Below are positions 51,656 through 60,782 of a stretch of 64,000 nucleotides of DNA, piece after piece (positions within the stretch are counted from its first letter, which is position 1; every line of letters starts with the position of its first letter). Location of the stretch: contig JAEUSP010000050.1 in NCBI GenBank assembly GCA_016788565.1, positions 1 to 64,000 of the forward strand. Direction: 5' to 3'. Made by a program: the position numbers and the translations under genes. Source of the DNA: Chlorobiota bacterium (GTDB lineage Bacteria; Bacteroidota; Ignavibacteria; OLB7). The notes under the pieces were generated by a model. That model searched no databases, was not told the DNA's origin, and saw only the letters and a list, made by a program, of their open reading frames with translations.

Positions 51656-53278
51656 TTATTTTTTGGCAGCCTTTTTTGCAGCGACTTTTTTTGCCGCAAC
51701 CTTCTTTGCTGCTGGCGCGCTGTTCACCTTTGTGGCGATTGACTTTGCTTGCAGGAACAGCAGCAAGTAATCGCGCCCGCCGGCTTTGCTGTCGGTTCCG
51801 CTCAGGTTAAATCCGCCAAACGGATGCACGCCAACCAACGCCCCGGTACACTTGCGGTTCAGATAGAGGTTGCCCACAAAAAACTCGTTGGCCGCACGCT
51901 CCAGCTTCTCCTTGTTTTCGGAATACACCGCTCCGGTTAGGCCGTACTTGGTTCCGTTGGCAATGTTCAGCGCGTCGTTAAAATCGCGGGCTTTGATGAT
52001 TGCCAGCACCGGGCCAAAAATTTCTTCCTGCTCAATGGTTGCCCCAGGCTTCACGTCGGCAATCACCGTTGGTTGGATATACCAGCCGGACGCGCCCTCC
52101 ACAATGCTCCCGCCAGCAACCAGCTTCCCTTCCCCCTTCCCAATCTCGATATATTTCTGGATGGTGTTGAACGCCCGCTGGCTGGCCACCGGCCCCATTG
52201 CTTTGTTCTCCATTGGGTCGCCAACCTCAATGTTTTCCACCCGCTCCTTCACCATCTGCACAAACTGGTCATAGACCTTCCGGTCCACAATCGCGCGCGA
52301 GCAAGCGGAGCATTTCTGCCCCTGGAACCCGAAGGCTGCGGCCACAACGCCGTTGGCGGCATCCTCAAGGTTAGCCTCGCTATCCACAACGATTGCATCT
52401 TTCCCCCCCATCTCGGCCACCACACGCTTCAGCCATAGTTGGTTATCGGGGGTGCGGCTTGCGCGTTCGTAAATCCGCTTGCCAACGCCCGCCGAGCCGG
52501 TGAAGCTGATAAAACGGATCTGCGAGTGATCCACGATGTAATCGCCAATCTCGCCACCATCGCCCGGGATGAAGTTCACAACCCCTTTTGGCAGGCCAAG
52601 CGAGTTCAGGATTTCCACGAACAGCCAGCCCATCATTGGGGAGTCACTGCTTGGTTTCAGAACAACGGTGTTGCCGGTGACGATTGCTGCCGAAGTCATG
52701 CCGACCAGAATGGCAAACGGAAAATTCCACGGCGGGATCACCGCGCCAACGCCTAATGGAAGATAGACCAACTGGTTTTGCTCGCCAGGGTTTTGCGTAA
52801 CCGGTTGCGGGCCGGCGTAGCGGAGCATCTCGCGACCGTAGAACTCCAAAAAGTCAATCGCTTCGCCGGTGTCGGCATCGGCTTCAAGGTAGTTTTTGCC
52901 GACCTCGCTAATCATCCAAGCGTTGATTTCGTTGCGGCGCTGGCGGATTACTTCGGCGGCCTTGAACAAGTAGGAGGCGCGCTCGGCTGGCGGCACGTTT
53001 TTCCATTTCTGGAACGCTTTTGCTGCGGCTTGGATTGCGGCTTCGGCATGATCCTTCGTGGCCATCGAGAAGTTGCCAAGCACTTCGGAAGTAGCGGCTG
53101 GGTTGACCGAAGGGTGAGTGTTCTCGGTCATCACTTTTTTGCCGTCAATAATCAGCGGGTACTTTTTCCCGAATTTTTTCCGCACAGCAACGATTGCGTC
53201 GTGCTGTTTTTTTGCAACGGCAGGTTTGGCAAAATCTTGGTAGGTCGTTGGGGCGTACTCTTTCAGCTTCTTAGCCAT
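51656..53278 (-). CDS. pruA: 1-pyrroline-5-carboxylate dehydrogenase with Lys/Ala tail
   Basis: 540 residues from the ATG at 53278; an upstream in-frame start at 53332 adds 18 unlikely residues. The aldehyde dehydrogenase fold is complete: VIPPWNFPFAILVGM, NTVVLKPSSDSP, ISFTGSAGVGKRIYERA, catalytic Glu in VAEMGGKDA, catalytic Cys in FGFQGQKCSACSRA, EEIFGPVLAI. The opening NYLEADADTGEAIDFLEFYGREM and the ending HPFGGFNLSGTDSKAGG match the RocA/PruA-type L-glutamate semialdehyde dehydrogenase of proline degradation. The last ~22 residues (SAPAAKKVAAKKVAAKKAAK) are a Lys/Ala repeat like histone H1-like tails and not part of the enzyme fold. No proline dehydrogenase gene is adjacent. Confidence 0.88.
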   Translation of the reverse strand: MAKKLKEYAPTTYQDFAKPAVAKKQHDAIVAVRKKFGKKYPLIIDGKKVMTENTHPSVNPAATSEVLGNFSMATKDHAEAAIQAAAKAFQKWKNVPPAERASYLFKAAEVIRQRRNEINAWMISEVGKNYLEADADTGEAIDFLEFYGREMLRYAGPQPVTQNPGEQNQLVYLPLGVGAVIPPWNFPFAILVGMTSAAIVTGNTVVLKPSSDSPMMGWLFVEILNSLGLPKGVVNFIPGDGGEIGDYIVDHSQIRFISFTGSAGVGKRIYERASRTPDNQLWLKRVVAEMGGKDAIVVDSEANLEDAANGVVAAAFGFQGQKCSACSRAIVDRKVYDQFVQMVKERVENIEVGDPMENKAMGPVASQRAFNTIQKYIEIGKGEGKLVAGGSIVEGASGWYIQPTVIADVKPGATIEQEEIFGPVLAIIKARDFNDALNIANGTKYGLTGAVYSENKEKLERAANEFFVGNLYLNRKCTGALVGVHPFGGFNLSGTDSKAGGRDYLLLFLQAKSIATKVNSAPAAKKVAAKKVAAKKAAKK

Positions 53279-54087
53279 GGATTGTTGGTGCTTATGGTTT
53301 GTTGATTGCAGAACGGTTGATAACTGCTGCAAAAGTAGCGCATGGGGGGTTGGTGGCGTGTTATCTGATGTTACCGCGCCAGCGGAATGTTGGAATGTCG
53401 AATGCCAAATGTCGAATGAGGAATCTTGGAGTTGTCTCCGAATCTCACCCTCCGCTCATGCTTCGACGAAGCTCAGCATGAGTGGAGCCACTGAACGGCG
53501 AAGTACCGTCATCGCCCCGACGTGGCGATCTTGCGGCCAGCACGGTGCCCGATGACTTCCCAGAAATCCGCGAGATCGCTTCGTCGAAGACTCCTCGCGA
53601 TGACAGGGCGATGACGGGGTGTGAGTTCCGAAAAAAAACTTGCGCCCACCACCGAACCCAGCCCTCCGCTCATGCTGAGCTTCGTCGAAGTATGAGTGGA
53701 GCCACCGGAATGTTGGAATGTCGAATGTCGAATCAAGAATGAAGAGTCTTGGAGTTTCCTCCGAATCCAGCCCTCCGCTCATGCTGAGCTCCGTCGAAGT
53801 ATGAGCGTGAGCCACCGAACCGAGAAGCCGCCCCTGCCTGCCCTCACCCCCCGCCCTCTCCCAAATGGGTGAAGCTGCTGGTTGCCTCACATTCGTCGGG
53901 TGGGAGAGGGAGCCAAAGCCAAGAAGGAACAGAAGAGAGTGAAAGTGAGGTGGCACACAAGTTCCGCGCTGAAGCACGGAGTAATACTAAAGAGAAGCCA
54001 CCACCGACCACCAACTACTGACCACAGCCCCCCGCCGATGCTGAGAACTGAGCCTACCGGCACACCTCACTATCTCTCCCCCCAACC
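53279..54087. repeat. 809-bp gene-free region packed with REP-like repeats
   Basis: Three copies of the palindrome built on CTCCGCTCATGCTGAGCT / CGAAGTATGAGCGG lie near 53449-53495, 53661-53712 and 53769-53815. Each is followed by GAGCCAC(C/T)GAA or GAGCCACCGGA. Between them are AATGTCG heptamer runs (53388-53415, 53706-53740). A decayed copy occurs near 54021. Frames here encode only repeat translations (QPSAHAE, LRRSMSGAT) and are rejected. Confidence 0.8.
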
Positions 54088-55602
54088 TCACCCTTGCCGG
54101 TGTGGGCGAAGGTCGCTGTGGGCGCGGGAGAGGTACTCAATCGAAGCGGCAAGGCTGGGGGATGATGCAGAGAAGGCATCTATCCGAAGCGTGGCTTCAA
54201 TATCGGTGAGAAGATATGGGTTGCCAAAGTTGAGCAAGGCTGTGGGCCGCAATGGAAGGTCGCGCAGAAGCTCCATCTGGTCGTTGCTTAACCCGACGGT
54301 TCCGGCGTAGCCGCGTGGCTTCACGAACAATGCCAACAGCAGCCCCCCGGCTCCCTCAATTTTCTTCCTGATCTCTGCTTGATCCTTCGCGCTCACCTCC
54401 CGCGTGACCACCGCAACATCAGCATCTTCGGGATACCAGCTTGAGAAATAGAGGAACCACTCCTCGGGTTTCGGATTGTCCAGCGTGTCGGTGAAGCCAA
54501 GCACAAACAGCGGCGCGCCCGGGTGCGCAAACTCACCCCGAACCTGCAACGAACGCCGCGCCGCTTCCAGCGCGTACAGCCCGCGCGACTGCGGTGTGGA
54601 ATGTGGGGCGTTGGCTTTGCTATCAATCCACTGGCGCAGGCTGGCCAACCGCTCGGTGGTTTGTGCAATTCGTTTTGCGGAGATGCGGCCCGATTCGGCG
54701 GCGTGGCACAAGGCTTCCAGGGTGGCGCGGGGGTCCGGCATGGTTTCCAGCACGTCGTTTCCGGCAAGGTAGGCCAGCACCGATGCTTCGCCGTCGCTCC
54801 ACCCTTTCGTCACCGCGTGCATATCCAGCGCGTCGGTGACGATTACGCCATCGTAGCCAAGCTCGTGGCGAAGCAACCGCTCGGTTAACATTGGGGAAAG
54901 GGATGCCGGCGCGCCGGATGGATCAATCGCTGGGACGGCAACGTGCGATGACATAATCGAGCGCACCCCGCAGCGTACAGCCTCGGCAAACGGCCGAAGC
55001 TCCACCTGCCACAATCGTTTTGCATCGAACGGAAGCGAGGGGAGTTCGCGGTGGGAATCCAGCGAGGTATCGCCGTGGCCCGGGAAATGTTTTGCACAGG
55101 CGGCCACGCCGCGATCCTGGGTTCCCCGCAGGTAGGCCACCACATGTTCTTCCACCAGTTTGGGCGTTCCGCCAAAGGCGCGGATGTTGATAATCGGGTT
55201 ATCGGGGTTGGTGTTGATGTCGGCAACGGGGGCAAAATTCCAGAGTATCCCCAGCTCACGCATCTCGTCGGCAATGCTTTGGGCAACGGTGTAGGTGACC
55301 GAGAGATCGTTGGCCGCGCCCAGCGCCATCATGCTGGGGAACTCAGTCCCGCCGGGAAACCGCATGGTGATGCCGTCTTCGCAATCGGCGGCCAGCAGCA
55401 GCGTTCCCTGGGCAAGTTCTTGGACTTGGCTGGCGGTTTCGCGGGCATCGTTTGCGTTGCCGTCGAACAGCACAAATCCGCCCACAACTTCATCGTGGAT
55501 AAGCCCACGGATGGTGGCGGAGTAAGCAGCGTCCTGCAAGAAGGGGCGGCAGTTCAGCCGTGGGAAAATGGAGCCAGCAAGGTGTTCCCGAACAGTGCTC
55601 AT
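54088..55602 (-). CDS. Glycoside hydrolase family 3, NagZ-type beta-N-acetylglucosaminidase
   Basis: 504 residues from the ATG at 55602; the frame extends to 55746 but without a plausible start. The GH3 core is complete, including the NagZ signature KHFPGHGDTSLDSHRELP, whose His/Asp dyad acts as acid/base. Also visible are LLLAADCEDGITMRFPGGTEFPSMMALGA, NFAPVADINTNPDNPIINIRAFG, VRSIMSSHVAVPAIDP and YDGVIVTDALDMHAV (likely nucleophile Asp). About 170 further C-terminal residues make it longer than single-domain NagZ. No signal peptide is visible, so it is probably cytoplasmic, releasing GlcNAc from muropeptides in cell-wall recycling. The last residues run into repeat-like sequence. Divergent from glgA. 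Confidence 0.82.
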   Translation of the reverse strand: MSTVREHLAGSIFPRLNCRPFLQDAAYSATIRGLIHDEVVGGFVLFDGNANDARETASQVQELAQGTLLLAADCEDGITMRFPGGTEFPSMMALGAANDLSVTYTVAQSIADEMRELGILWNFAPVADINTNPDNPIINIRAFGGTPKLVEEHVVAYLRGTQDRGVAACAKHFPGHGDTSLDSHRELPSLPFDAKRLWQVELRPFAEAVRCGVRSIMSSHVAVPAIDPSGAPASLSPMLTERLLRHELGYDGVIVTDALDMHAVTKGWSDGEASVLAYLAGNDVLETMPDPRATLEALCHAAESGRISAKRIAQTTERLASLRQWIDSKANAPHSTPQSRGLYALEAARRSLQVRGEFAHPGAPLFVLGFTDTLDNPKPEEWFLYFSSWYPEDADVAVVTREVSAKDQAEIRKKIEGAGGLLLALFVKPRGYAGTVGLSNDQMELLRDLPLRPTALLNFGNPYLLTDIEATLRIDAFSASSPSLAASIEYLSRAHSDLRPHRQG

Positions 55603-55848
55603 CGTTGAAGAAGAAGTAGAAGGAGTGTGATAGTCTTGAAGAATCAGTGTTCCATAAACAACGCCAGCATAACGCACCGTAACCGAAGGCAACCATAACG
55701 GCAAACATAGCCGATTGCCAGCGCAAAGCAACCACGCAGATAGCAAAAACTAACGTTTCCGCCCCCGAAAACCGCCACGCCCAGCCGCGGGCATTCCGTA
55801 TATTTGCCCGTTTCGCAAAAGAACTTCCCTTCCGTTTTCAACTTACAC

Positions 55849-57318
55849 ATGGCAAAAAGCCTTAGTATCCTATTTATCACCAGCGAGGTCCTGCCGTTCG
55901 CAAAAACCGGGGGGCTGGCCGATGTCAGCGCCGCGCTTCCGCTGGCACTTACCGAGCTGGGCCACGACGTTCGCCTGATTATCCCCAAATATGGCTCAGT
56001 TTCCGAACGCCGGAACCGAATCCATGAAATTAAGCGGCTGAAAGAAATTCCGATGGAGGTTGCCGGGGAGGAGACGATCGCCGTCGTGAAAAGCTCGCAG
56101 GTTGTGAACGCCCGCGCAAAAGTACAGGTCTATCTTGTCACCAACGACAAATATCTGGAGCCGCTGAAGGGAATCTACACCGACCCAAAAACCGGGAAGG
56201 ACTTCCCCAACAACGACGAACGGTTCATCTTTTTTGCCAAAGCTGCACTGGAAACCTGCTTGCGGCTGGGGTGGAAACCGGATGTCATCCACTGCAACGA
56301 CTGGCAGACGGCGTTGATACCGATGTTCATGAAGGAGATGTACGCCAAGGAGCCGATGTTCGCCCATGCGCGCACCGTTCTGACAATCCACAACATGGCC
56401 TACCAGGGGGCATTCCCGGCCAGCACGTTTGCAAAAACTGGCTTGCCCGAACGCCTTGCCCCGGCAATGGAGCACGCCGGAAAAACCAATTTCCTAAAAG
56501 CTGGCATCGCCTACGCCGACGCGGTCAACACCGTCTCGCCACGCTACGCCAAGGAGATCATGACCGCCGAATATGGTTGCGGCCTTGAGAGCGTGATGAA
56601 GAAGCATGGCGAAAAACTTTGGGGGATTGTCAACGGCGTTGATACCGAGGTCTGGAACCCCAACACCGATAAATTGATCACCGAGAAATACTCCCTGAAC
56701 AACTTGGAAGGGAAGTATGAGAACAAAACCTCGCTCGGGAATCGCTTTGTTATGGATGCTGACCTGGATACCCCAATGTTTGGCATGGTTGCCCGGTTGG
56801 TTGAGCAAAAAGGCTACGACCTGATCTGCGACTCCATTGACAAGTTGGCCGCGCTTCCGGCACAGTTTGTGTTCATGGGGGAAGGGGATAAGAAGTACGA
56901 AACCGTGCTGACACGCGCCGCCAAGAAGTACAAAAACATCGGTTTCTTCCACGGCTACGATGAAGAGTTGGCGCACTTGATCCAAGCCGGAAGCGATGCC
57001 ATCCTGATGCCGTCGCGATTTGAGCCGTGCGGGCTGAACCAACTGTACGCCCAGGCCTACGGGTCGGTTCCGGTGGTTGCCAAAACCGGCGGGTTGTTGG
57101 ATACGATCGAGGAGTACAACCCAAAGAAAGAATCGGGGAACGGATTTTTTATCCAAGACCTGACAACCGAAGGGCTGGTGGCAACCATCCAAAAAGTGAT
57201 GGAGCTGTTCCACAACGAAGAGCAATGGGAGAGCTTGTTGAAAACCATCATGGCCATTGACAACTCATGGAAAGCCTCGGCAGAGGAGTACGTGAATCAT
57301 CTGTACCGGAAGGGGTAA
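55849..57318 (+). CDS. glgA: Glycogen/starch synthase (GT5)
   Basis: 489 residues from the ATG at 55849; an in-frame TTG at 55804 is rejected. GT5 signatures: the N-terminal ADP-glucose-binding loop KTGGLADVSAALPLAL near 19-34, DVIHCNDWQTALIPMFMK, TIHNMAYQG, the domain linker VNTVSPRYAKEI and NGVDTEVWNP, and the C-terminal EPCGLNQLYAQAYGSVPVVAKTGGLLDT with catalytic Glu. It transfers glucose from ADP-glucose to growing glycogen in the cytoplasm. No other glycogen gene is visible nearby. It is followed by a DUF4270-like lipoprotein gene, a neighbourhood typical of Bacteroidota. Confidence 0.93.
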   Translation: MAKSLSILFITSEVLPFAKTGGLADVSAALPLALTELGHDVRLIIPKYGSVSERRNRIHEIKRLKEIPMEVAGEETIAVVKSSQVVNARAKVQVYLVTNDKYLEPLKGIYTDPKTGKDFPNNDERFIFFAKAALETCLRLGWKPDVIHCNDWQTALIPMFMKEMYAKEPMFAHARTVLTIHNMAYQGAFPASTFAKTGLPERLAPAMEHAGKTNFLKAGIAYADAVNTVSPRYAKEIMTAEYGCGLESVMKKHGEKLWGIVNGVDTEVWNPNTDKLITEKYSLNNLEGKYENKTSLGNRFVMDADLDTPMFGMVARLVEQKGYDLICDSIDKLAALPAQFVFMGEGDKKYETVLTRAAKKYKNIGFFHGYDEELAHLIQAGSDAILMPSRFEPCGLNQLYAQAYGSVPVVAKTGGLLDTIEEYNPKKESGNGFFIQDLTTEGLVATIQKVMELFHNEEQWESLLKTIMAIDNSWKASAEEYVNHLYRKG

Positions 57319-57513
57319 GGGGGGCATTCCCCCGATTTCCGAAATGAGAAAATTTTCGTCATTCGGCATTCTGGTTGTGGTCAGTGGTCAGTTGTCAGTG
57401 GTCAGTGGTCAGTGGTCAGTTGCAAGAACCAATTTGACATTCGACATTCGACATTCGGACATTCCCCATTTTCCCCCTTGCCCCGGCGGGGCGGCTTTTT
57501 TTAGATTGATTGC
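57319..57513. repeat. Short tandem repeats after glgA
   Basis: 57374-57422 holds a run of GTCAGTGGTCAGTG-type ~10-bp direct repeats. 57435-57465 holds CATTCGA heptamers, the reverse complement of the AATGTCG runs near 53.4-53.7 kb. A terminator follows. Confidence 0.75.
57480..57502 (+). terminator. Terminator of glgA
   Basis: The short GC stem GCCCC-GGC-GGGGC is followed by GG then CTTTTTTT, 162 bp beyond the glgA stop and 12 bp before the next start codon. Confidence 0.7.
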
Positions 57514-58812
57514 ATGAACCTACGGAACATCCACACGATTTTTCCGCCGCTGGCGGGGATGCTGCTGGCACTGCTGATGGCTGCCTGCAACGACAACCCC
57601 ACCACTATCGGCGATGACTATATCCCGAACAACGTCCAGTTCACCACCTACACGCTGAAGCCGGGGGAGATTGAGGTGATGAGCGACATCGCCACGGTTT
57701 CCAACAGCTCATCCAACGGAAACGGGGCGGTGCTGGTGGGCCGCGACGACGATGGAACCATTGCCAACGGCCTGCTTTCGGTGACGGAAACCTCACCACT
57801 GTTCAAAGATGCCGGGCGGCAAATCACCAAAGTGGAGTTGCAACTGCGCCCGCTGGGCTACCGCTCCACACGCGATTCGGGGCGCGACATCAGCTTTGAC
57901 GTTGTTGCGCTGGACAGCACGTTTAGCCCCAACGAACAGTGGAGCGACCTGCTGACTTCCCGGGTGGAATCGGCCCCAGTGATCGGGAGCTTCAGCGGCA
58001 ACTACCCCGATTCCGGCGTGATTCGGTTTGAGTTGAACCTTGCTGGGGCAACCGATTTTTTACGGAGCTACTACCAAATCCGCCCCAACAGCAGCAACCC
58101 AAGCGATAGCATCTTCATCGTGAAATCATTGGCACTCCGGTCGCGGGCGGGCAATCACCGGATTGTCTCGTTCCTGGGGGCAACCACCACGGCATCGTTA
58201 GACACACTGCGCCCAACGCTGAAAATCACCTTTGCCGACACGGCCCACACGGTTCGCGCAGGCGTTTCCAACTGGGTGGTGAAATATCCGGCCTCGGTTC
58301 CCACCGGTTCCGGCGTGATTACCCTTGCCGCCGGCGCGCCGGTCCGCACGTTGCTGAAGCTGCGGTTGGACTCCATCCCCACCACCGCCACCATCCACCA
58401 AACCGAACTGACGCTGCGGATTGACACCGCCCGCTCGCGCTACGGCAGCACCGGCGCAACCACACGGATGATCGGCTACTTGGGTGATGTGGCAACGCTG
58501 AACCAAAGCAGCTACCTGGCCAACACAAAGCTGCGGCTGACGGGATACCGCATCACGCAGGACTCCACCAATTTCACCGACAAGTTCCGCTACTTGGGAA
58601 TGGCCCCGTTGCTTACCGAGTGGCTGCAAGCCGTTCGCGGAACGGGGGGATCGCCCAACTACGGGTTGGTGCTGGGGCTGGATCGTGGCGTGCTTTCTTC
58701 CAATGTGGAGGCCACCAGCGTTGATCGCCTGATCTTCTTCGGCAACGATGCCGCCGATTCCTCGCTTCGCCCAACTGTCACCATCACCTACTCAACCCAA
58801 ACCTCACGATGA
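57514..58812 (+). CDS. DUF4270-like lipoprotein
   Basis: 432 residues. The lipobox LMAAC places the lipid Cys at 25. Early mature residues CNDNPTTIGDDYIP resemble the opening of DUF4270-type lipoproteins (C...TTIG.D..P). Two internally similar beta-rich halves contain ITKVELQLRPLGY and IHQTELTLRIDT, followed by RPTLKITFADT and RPTVTITYSTQ, like DNRLRE-type carbohydrate-binding beta sandwiches. In Bacteroidota, DUF4270 genes lie beside glgA, which supports the assignment, but function is unknown. The stop overlaps the next start by 4 bp (ATGA at 58809-58812), so the two are translationally coupled. Confidence 0.7.
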   Translation: MNLRNIHTIFPPLAGMLLALLMAACNDNPTTIGDDYIPNNVQFTTYTLKPGEIEVMSDIATVSNSSSNGNGAVLVGRDDDGTIANGLLSVTETSPLFKDAGRQITKVELQLRPLGYRSTRDSGRDISFDVVALDSTFSPNEQWSDLLTSRVESAPVIGSFSGNYPDSGVIRFELNLAGATDFLRSYYQIRPNSSNPSDSIFIVKSLALRSRAGNHRIVSFLGATTTASLDTLRPTLKITFADTAHTVRAGVSNWVVKYPASVPTGSGVITLAAGAPVRTLLKLRLDSIPTTATIHQTELTLRIDTARSRYGSTGATTRMIGYLGDVATLNQSSYLANTKLRLTGYRITQDSTNFTDKFRYLGMAPLLTEWLQAVRGTGGSPNYGLVLGLDRGVLSSNVEATSVDRLIFFGNDAADSSLRPTVTITYSTQTSR

Positions 58813-60065
58813 ACCGACGAATCTTTCCATTGTTGGCAGTTGTGGTGGTTTTGGGTTTGGGGTACTCACCCGTGGCCGCCCAAACCAGCGGCGGAAGCAC
58901 GTACAGCAGCTTAAATATCGGCGACCTTCAACCAACAACCTCCGTTGCTGGCCAGGGGCTTGCCGGGGTGGAATCGGCAATGCCAATGCCGGGAAATCTG
59001 AACTCGCTGAACCCTGCCGGCTGGGCCGACCTCCGTTCGGTAACGTTGGCAGCGGGGATGAATTTCCAGCAATATCAAGTTTCCACAGCGTCGCAATCGC
59101 TCTATCAGAACAGCACGCGATTGCAAGGGTTCTCGGTCGGCTTCCCTTTTTCGGAAACGCACGGCATCACCGCGGCGATTCTCTTCCGGCCATACTCCAC
59201 GGTGAACTACCGCTCGCAACTCACCCAACGGATTCCAATTGCCGGAACCGACACCGCCCTCTCAACAATCACCAAACAAGGCTCTGGAGGGGTGTCGCAG
59301 GCGGTGATTGGAAGCTCCTTCAAACCGATTGAGCAGCTTACGGTTGGGGCCGGGTTGGATTGGTATTTCGGGGCAATCGAAAGCCGAAGCAATGTGGAGT
59401 TCGACAACAGCTCACTGAACCCCGCCACCTATCTGACCAGCGACCAGTATCGTGGGGTCGGCGGGCGGTTTGGGATGCAGTTCCGCCCAGTGGAAGGCTT
59501 GCAGCTTGGCGCAACCATGCAAACCAGCGCAACGCTGAACCGCGTCCGGCTGCTGATCAACAACTCCCTTGATGCCTCGGGCCAAATTGTGGACACCACC
59601 GGAACCGACACCGCCGACCTATCCGTCCCGCAACGGCTGACCGTTGGCGTTTCCTACCAAATGGGGCGGAGCGTTCTTGGCACCGAGTTCAGCACGCAGG
59701 ATTGGGGAAACAGCGCGATGACATCGGCAACGGCGGCAACCCGCTACGGGCTGGCCTACCAATACACCGCCAGCGAATCCATCAACGCCGAAGGCTTCGA
59801 CCGCTGGACGTTTCGCGCCGGGGCATCGTACGAAGACACCTACTACCGTACTCCAAATGGAGCTATTTCGCAGCTTGGCTTTTCGCTTGGAGTTGGGTTC
59901 CCGCTTGCGGCCTACAACCGGCTGAACGCAAACCCTGCAATGGATGTGGCCCTTCAGTTCGGCACACGCGGAACCACCGACAACGGCTTAACCCGCGAGG
60001 CGTTCGGGAAACTTTCGGTGGAGCTGTCGCTCAGCGAATTGTGGTTTTTGAAAGTTCGGCGGTAA
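58809..60065 (+). CDS. Outer-membrane barrel protein coupled to the DUF4270-like gene
   Basis: 418 residues. Signal peptide FPLLAVVVVLGLGYSPVAAQ. Mature features resemble FadL/OMPP1-like or PorV-like barrels of Bacteroidota: an N-terminal STYSSLNIGDLQPTTSVAGQGLAGVESAMP segment, then LNPAGWADLRSVTLAAGMNFQ, and strands such as GVSYQMGRSVLGTEFSTQDWG. The last residues are LSLSELWFLKVRR. The 4-bp overlap with the lipoprotein gene suggests they work as a pair in the outer membrane. Substrate unknown. A GGTGGGG/CCCCACC stem at about 60085-60119 may end the transcript. Confidence 0.75.
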   Translation: MNRRIFPLLAVVVVLGLGYSPVAAQTSGGSTYSSLNIGDLQPTTSVAGQGLAGVESAMPMPGNLNSLNPAGWADLRSVTLAAGMNFQQYQVSTASQSLYQNSTRLQGFSVGFPFSETHGITAAILFRPYSTVNYRSQLTQRIPIAGTDTALSTITKQGSGGVSQAVIGSSFKPIEQLTVGAGLDWYFGAIESRSNVEFDNSSLNPATYLTSDQYRGVGGRFGMQFRPVEGLQLGATMQTSATLNRVRLLINNSLDASGQIVDTTGTDTADLSVPQRLTVGVSYQMGRSVLGTEFSTQDWGNSAMTSATAATRYGLAYQYTASESINAEGFDRWTFRAGASYEDTYYRTPNGAISQLGFSLGVGFPLAAYNRLNANPAMDVALQFGTRGTTDNGLTREAFGKLSVELSLSELWFLKVRR

Positions 60066-60216
60066 CACGGCTTTGCCAACTGGCGGGTGGGGGTGAAGCA
60101 GTGAGAACTCACCCCACCCATGCCGAGCTTCTCAAAGTGGAGTCAGCTCAACTTCCGAACACTTCCTCCTCTCACCTCACCTTTTGCTCACACATCCTTT
60201 CTCTATCCCTTTCCCT

Positions 60217-60705
60217 ATGCTCTCTGGTTTTGGATACGACGTTCACCGCTTGCAGGCGGGCCTCCCGTTGCGGTTGGGTGGGGTAAGCATCCCCGATGCC
60301 CCTGCCGGGGCGGTTGCCCATTCCGATGGCGATGTTGTGCTGCACGCGCTGTGCGACGCGCTGCTTGGCGCGGCAGCCCTGGGTGATATTGGCCGCCACT
60401 TCCCCGACACCGACCCACGCTGGAAAGGGGCCAACTCGGTGGAACTTCTTGCGGCGGTTGTGGCGTTGCTGCATGAACAAAACCTGCGCCCACACAACGT
60501 TGATTGCATGGTGCTGTTGGAACGCCCAAAAATTGCCCCGTTCCGTGAGCAGATGCGGGAAACGATTGCGGCCACGCTTGGGATTGCCGTTGGGCGCGTC
60601 TCGGTGAAAGCCACCACCCACGAAGGCTTGGGGCCGATTGGTGCCGGCGAAGGGGTAGCCGCCTACGCGGTGGCATCGGTGGCGCAGCCAAGCGATTCGT
60701 TGTAG
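60217..60705 (+). CDS. ispF: 2-C-methyl-D-erythritol 2,4-cyclodiphosphate synthase
   Basis: 162 residues from the ATG at 60217, a normal length for IspF. The frame opens at 60184, but MLSGFGYDVHRL is the family start. Zn ligands D8 and H10 are in GYDVHRL, the third in HSDGDVVLHALCDALLGAAALGDIGRHFPDTD. The C-terminal signature is KATTHEGLGPIGAGEGVAAYAV. It makes the cyclic diphosphate of the MEP isoprenoid pathway as a trimer in the cytoplasm. IspD is not adjacent. It is upstream of the sensor kinase by 77 bp. Confidence 0.95.
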   Translation: MLSGFGYDVHRLQAGLPLRLGGVSIPDAPAGAVAHSDGDVVLHALCDALLGAAALGDIGRHFPDTDPRWKGANSVELLAAVVALLHEQNLRPHNVDCMVLLERPKIAPFREQMRETIAATLGIAVGRVSVKATTHEGLGPIGAGEGVAAYAVASVAQPSDSL

Positions 60706-60782
60706 GGAACTCTCACTCCATCGCTCCCCTTTTCCCGCTCCCCCTTTCCCCTCTCTCTCTCTTTCTGGCTTGATAGCGTACC

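Noticed and set aside
51511-51699. N-terminal extension of the BNR-type protein to 51699
   Set aside because: It would be translated through the hairpin at 51604-51635 and precede an otherwise normal signal peptide that starts at the GTG at 51510.
53456-53977. 173-residue minus-strand frame in the repeat-filled gap
   Set aside because: Its sequence is mainly the translation of the REP hairpin (HTSTELSMSGG repeated).
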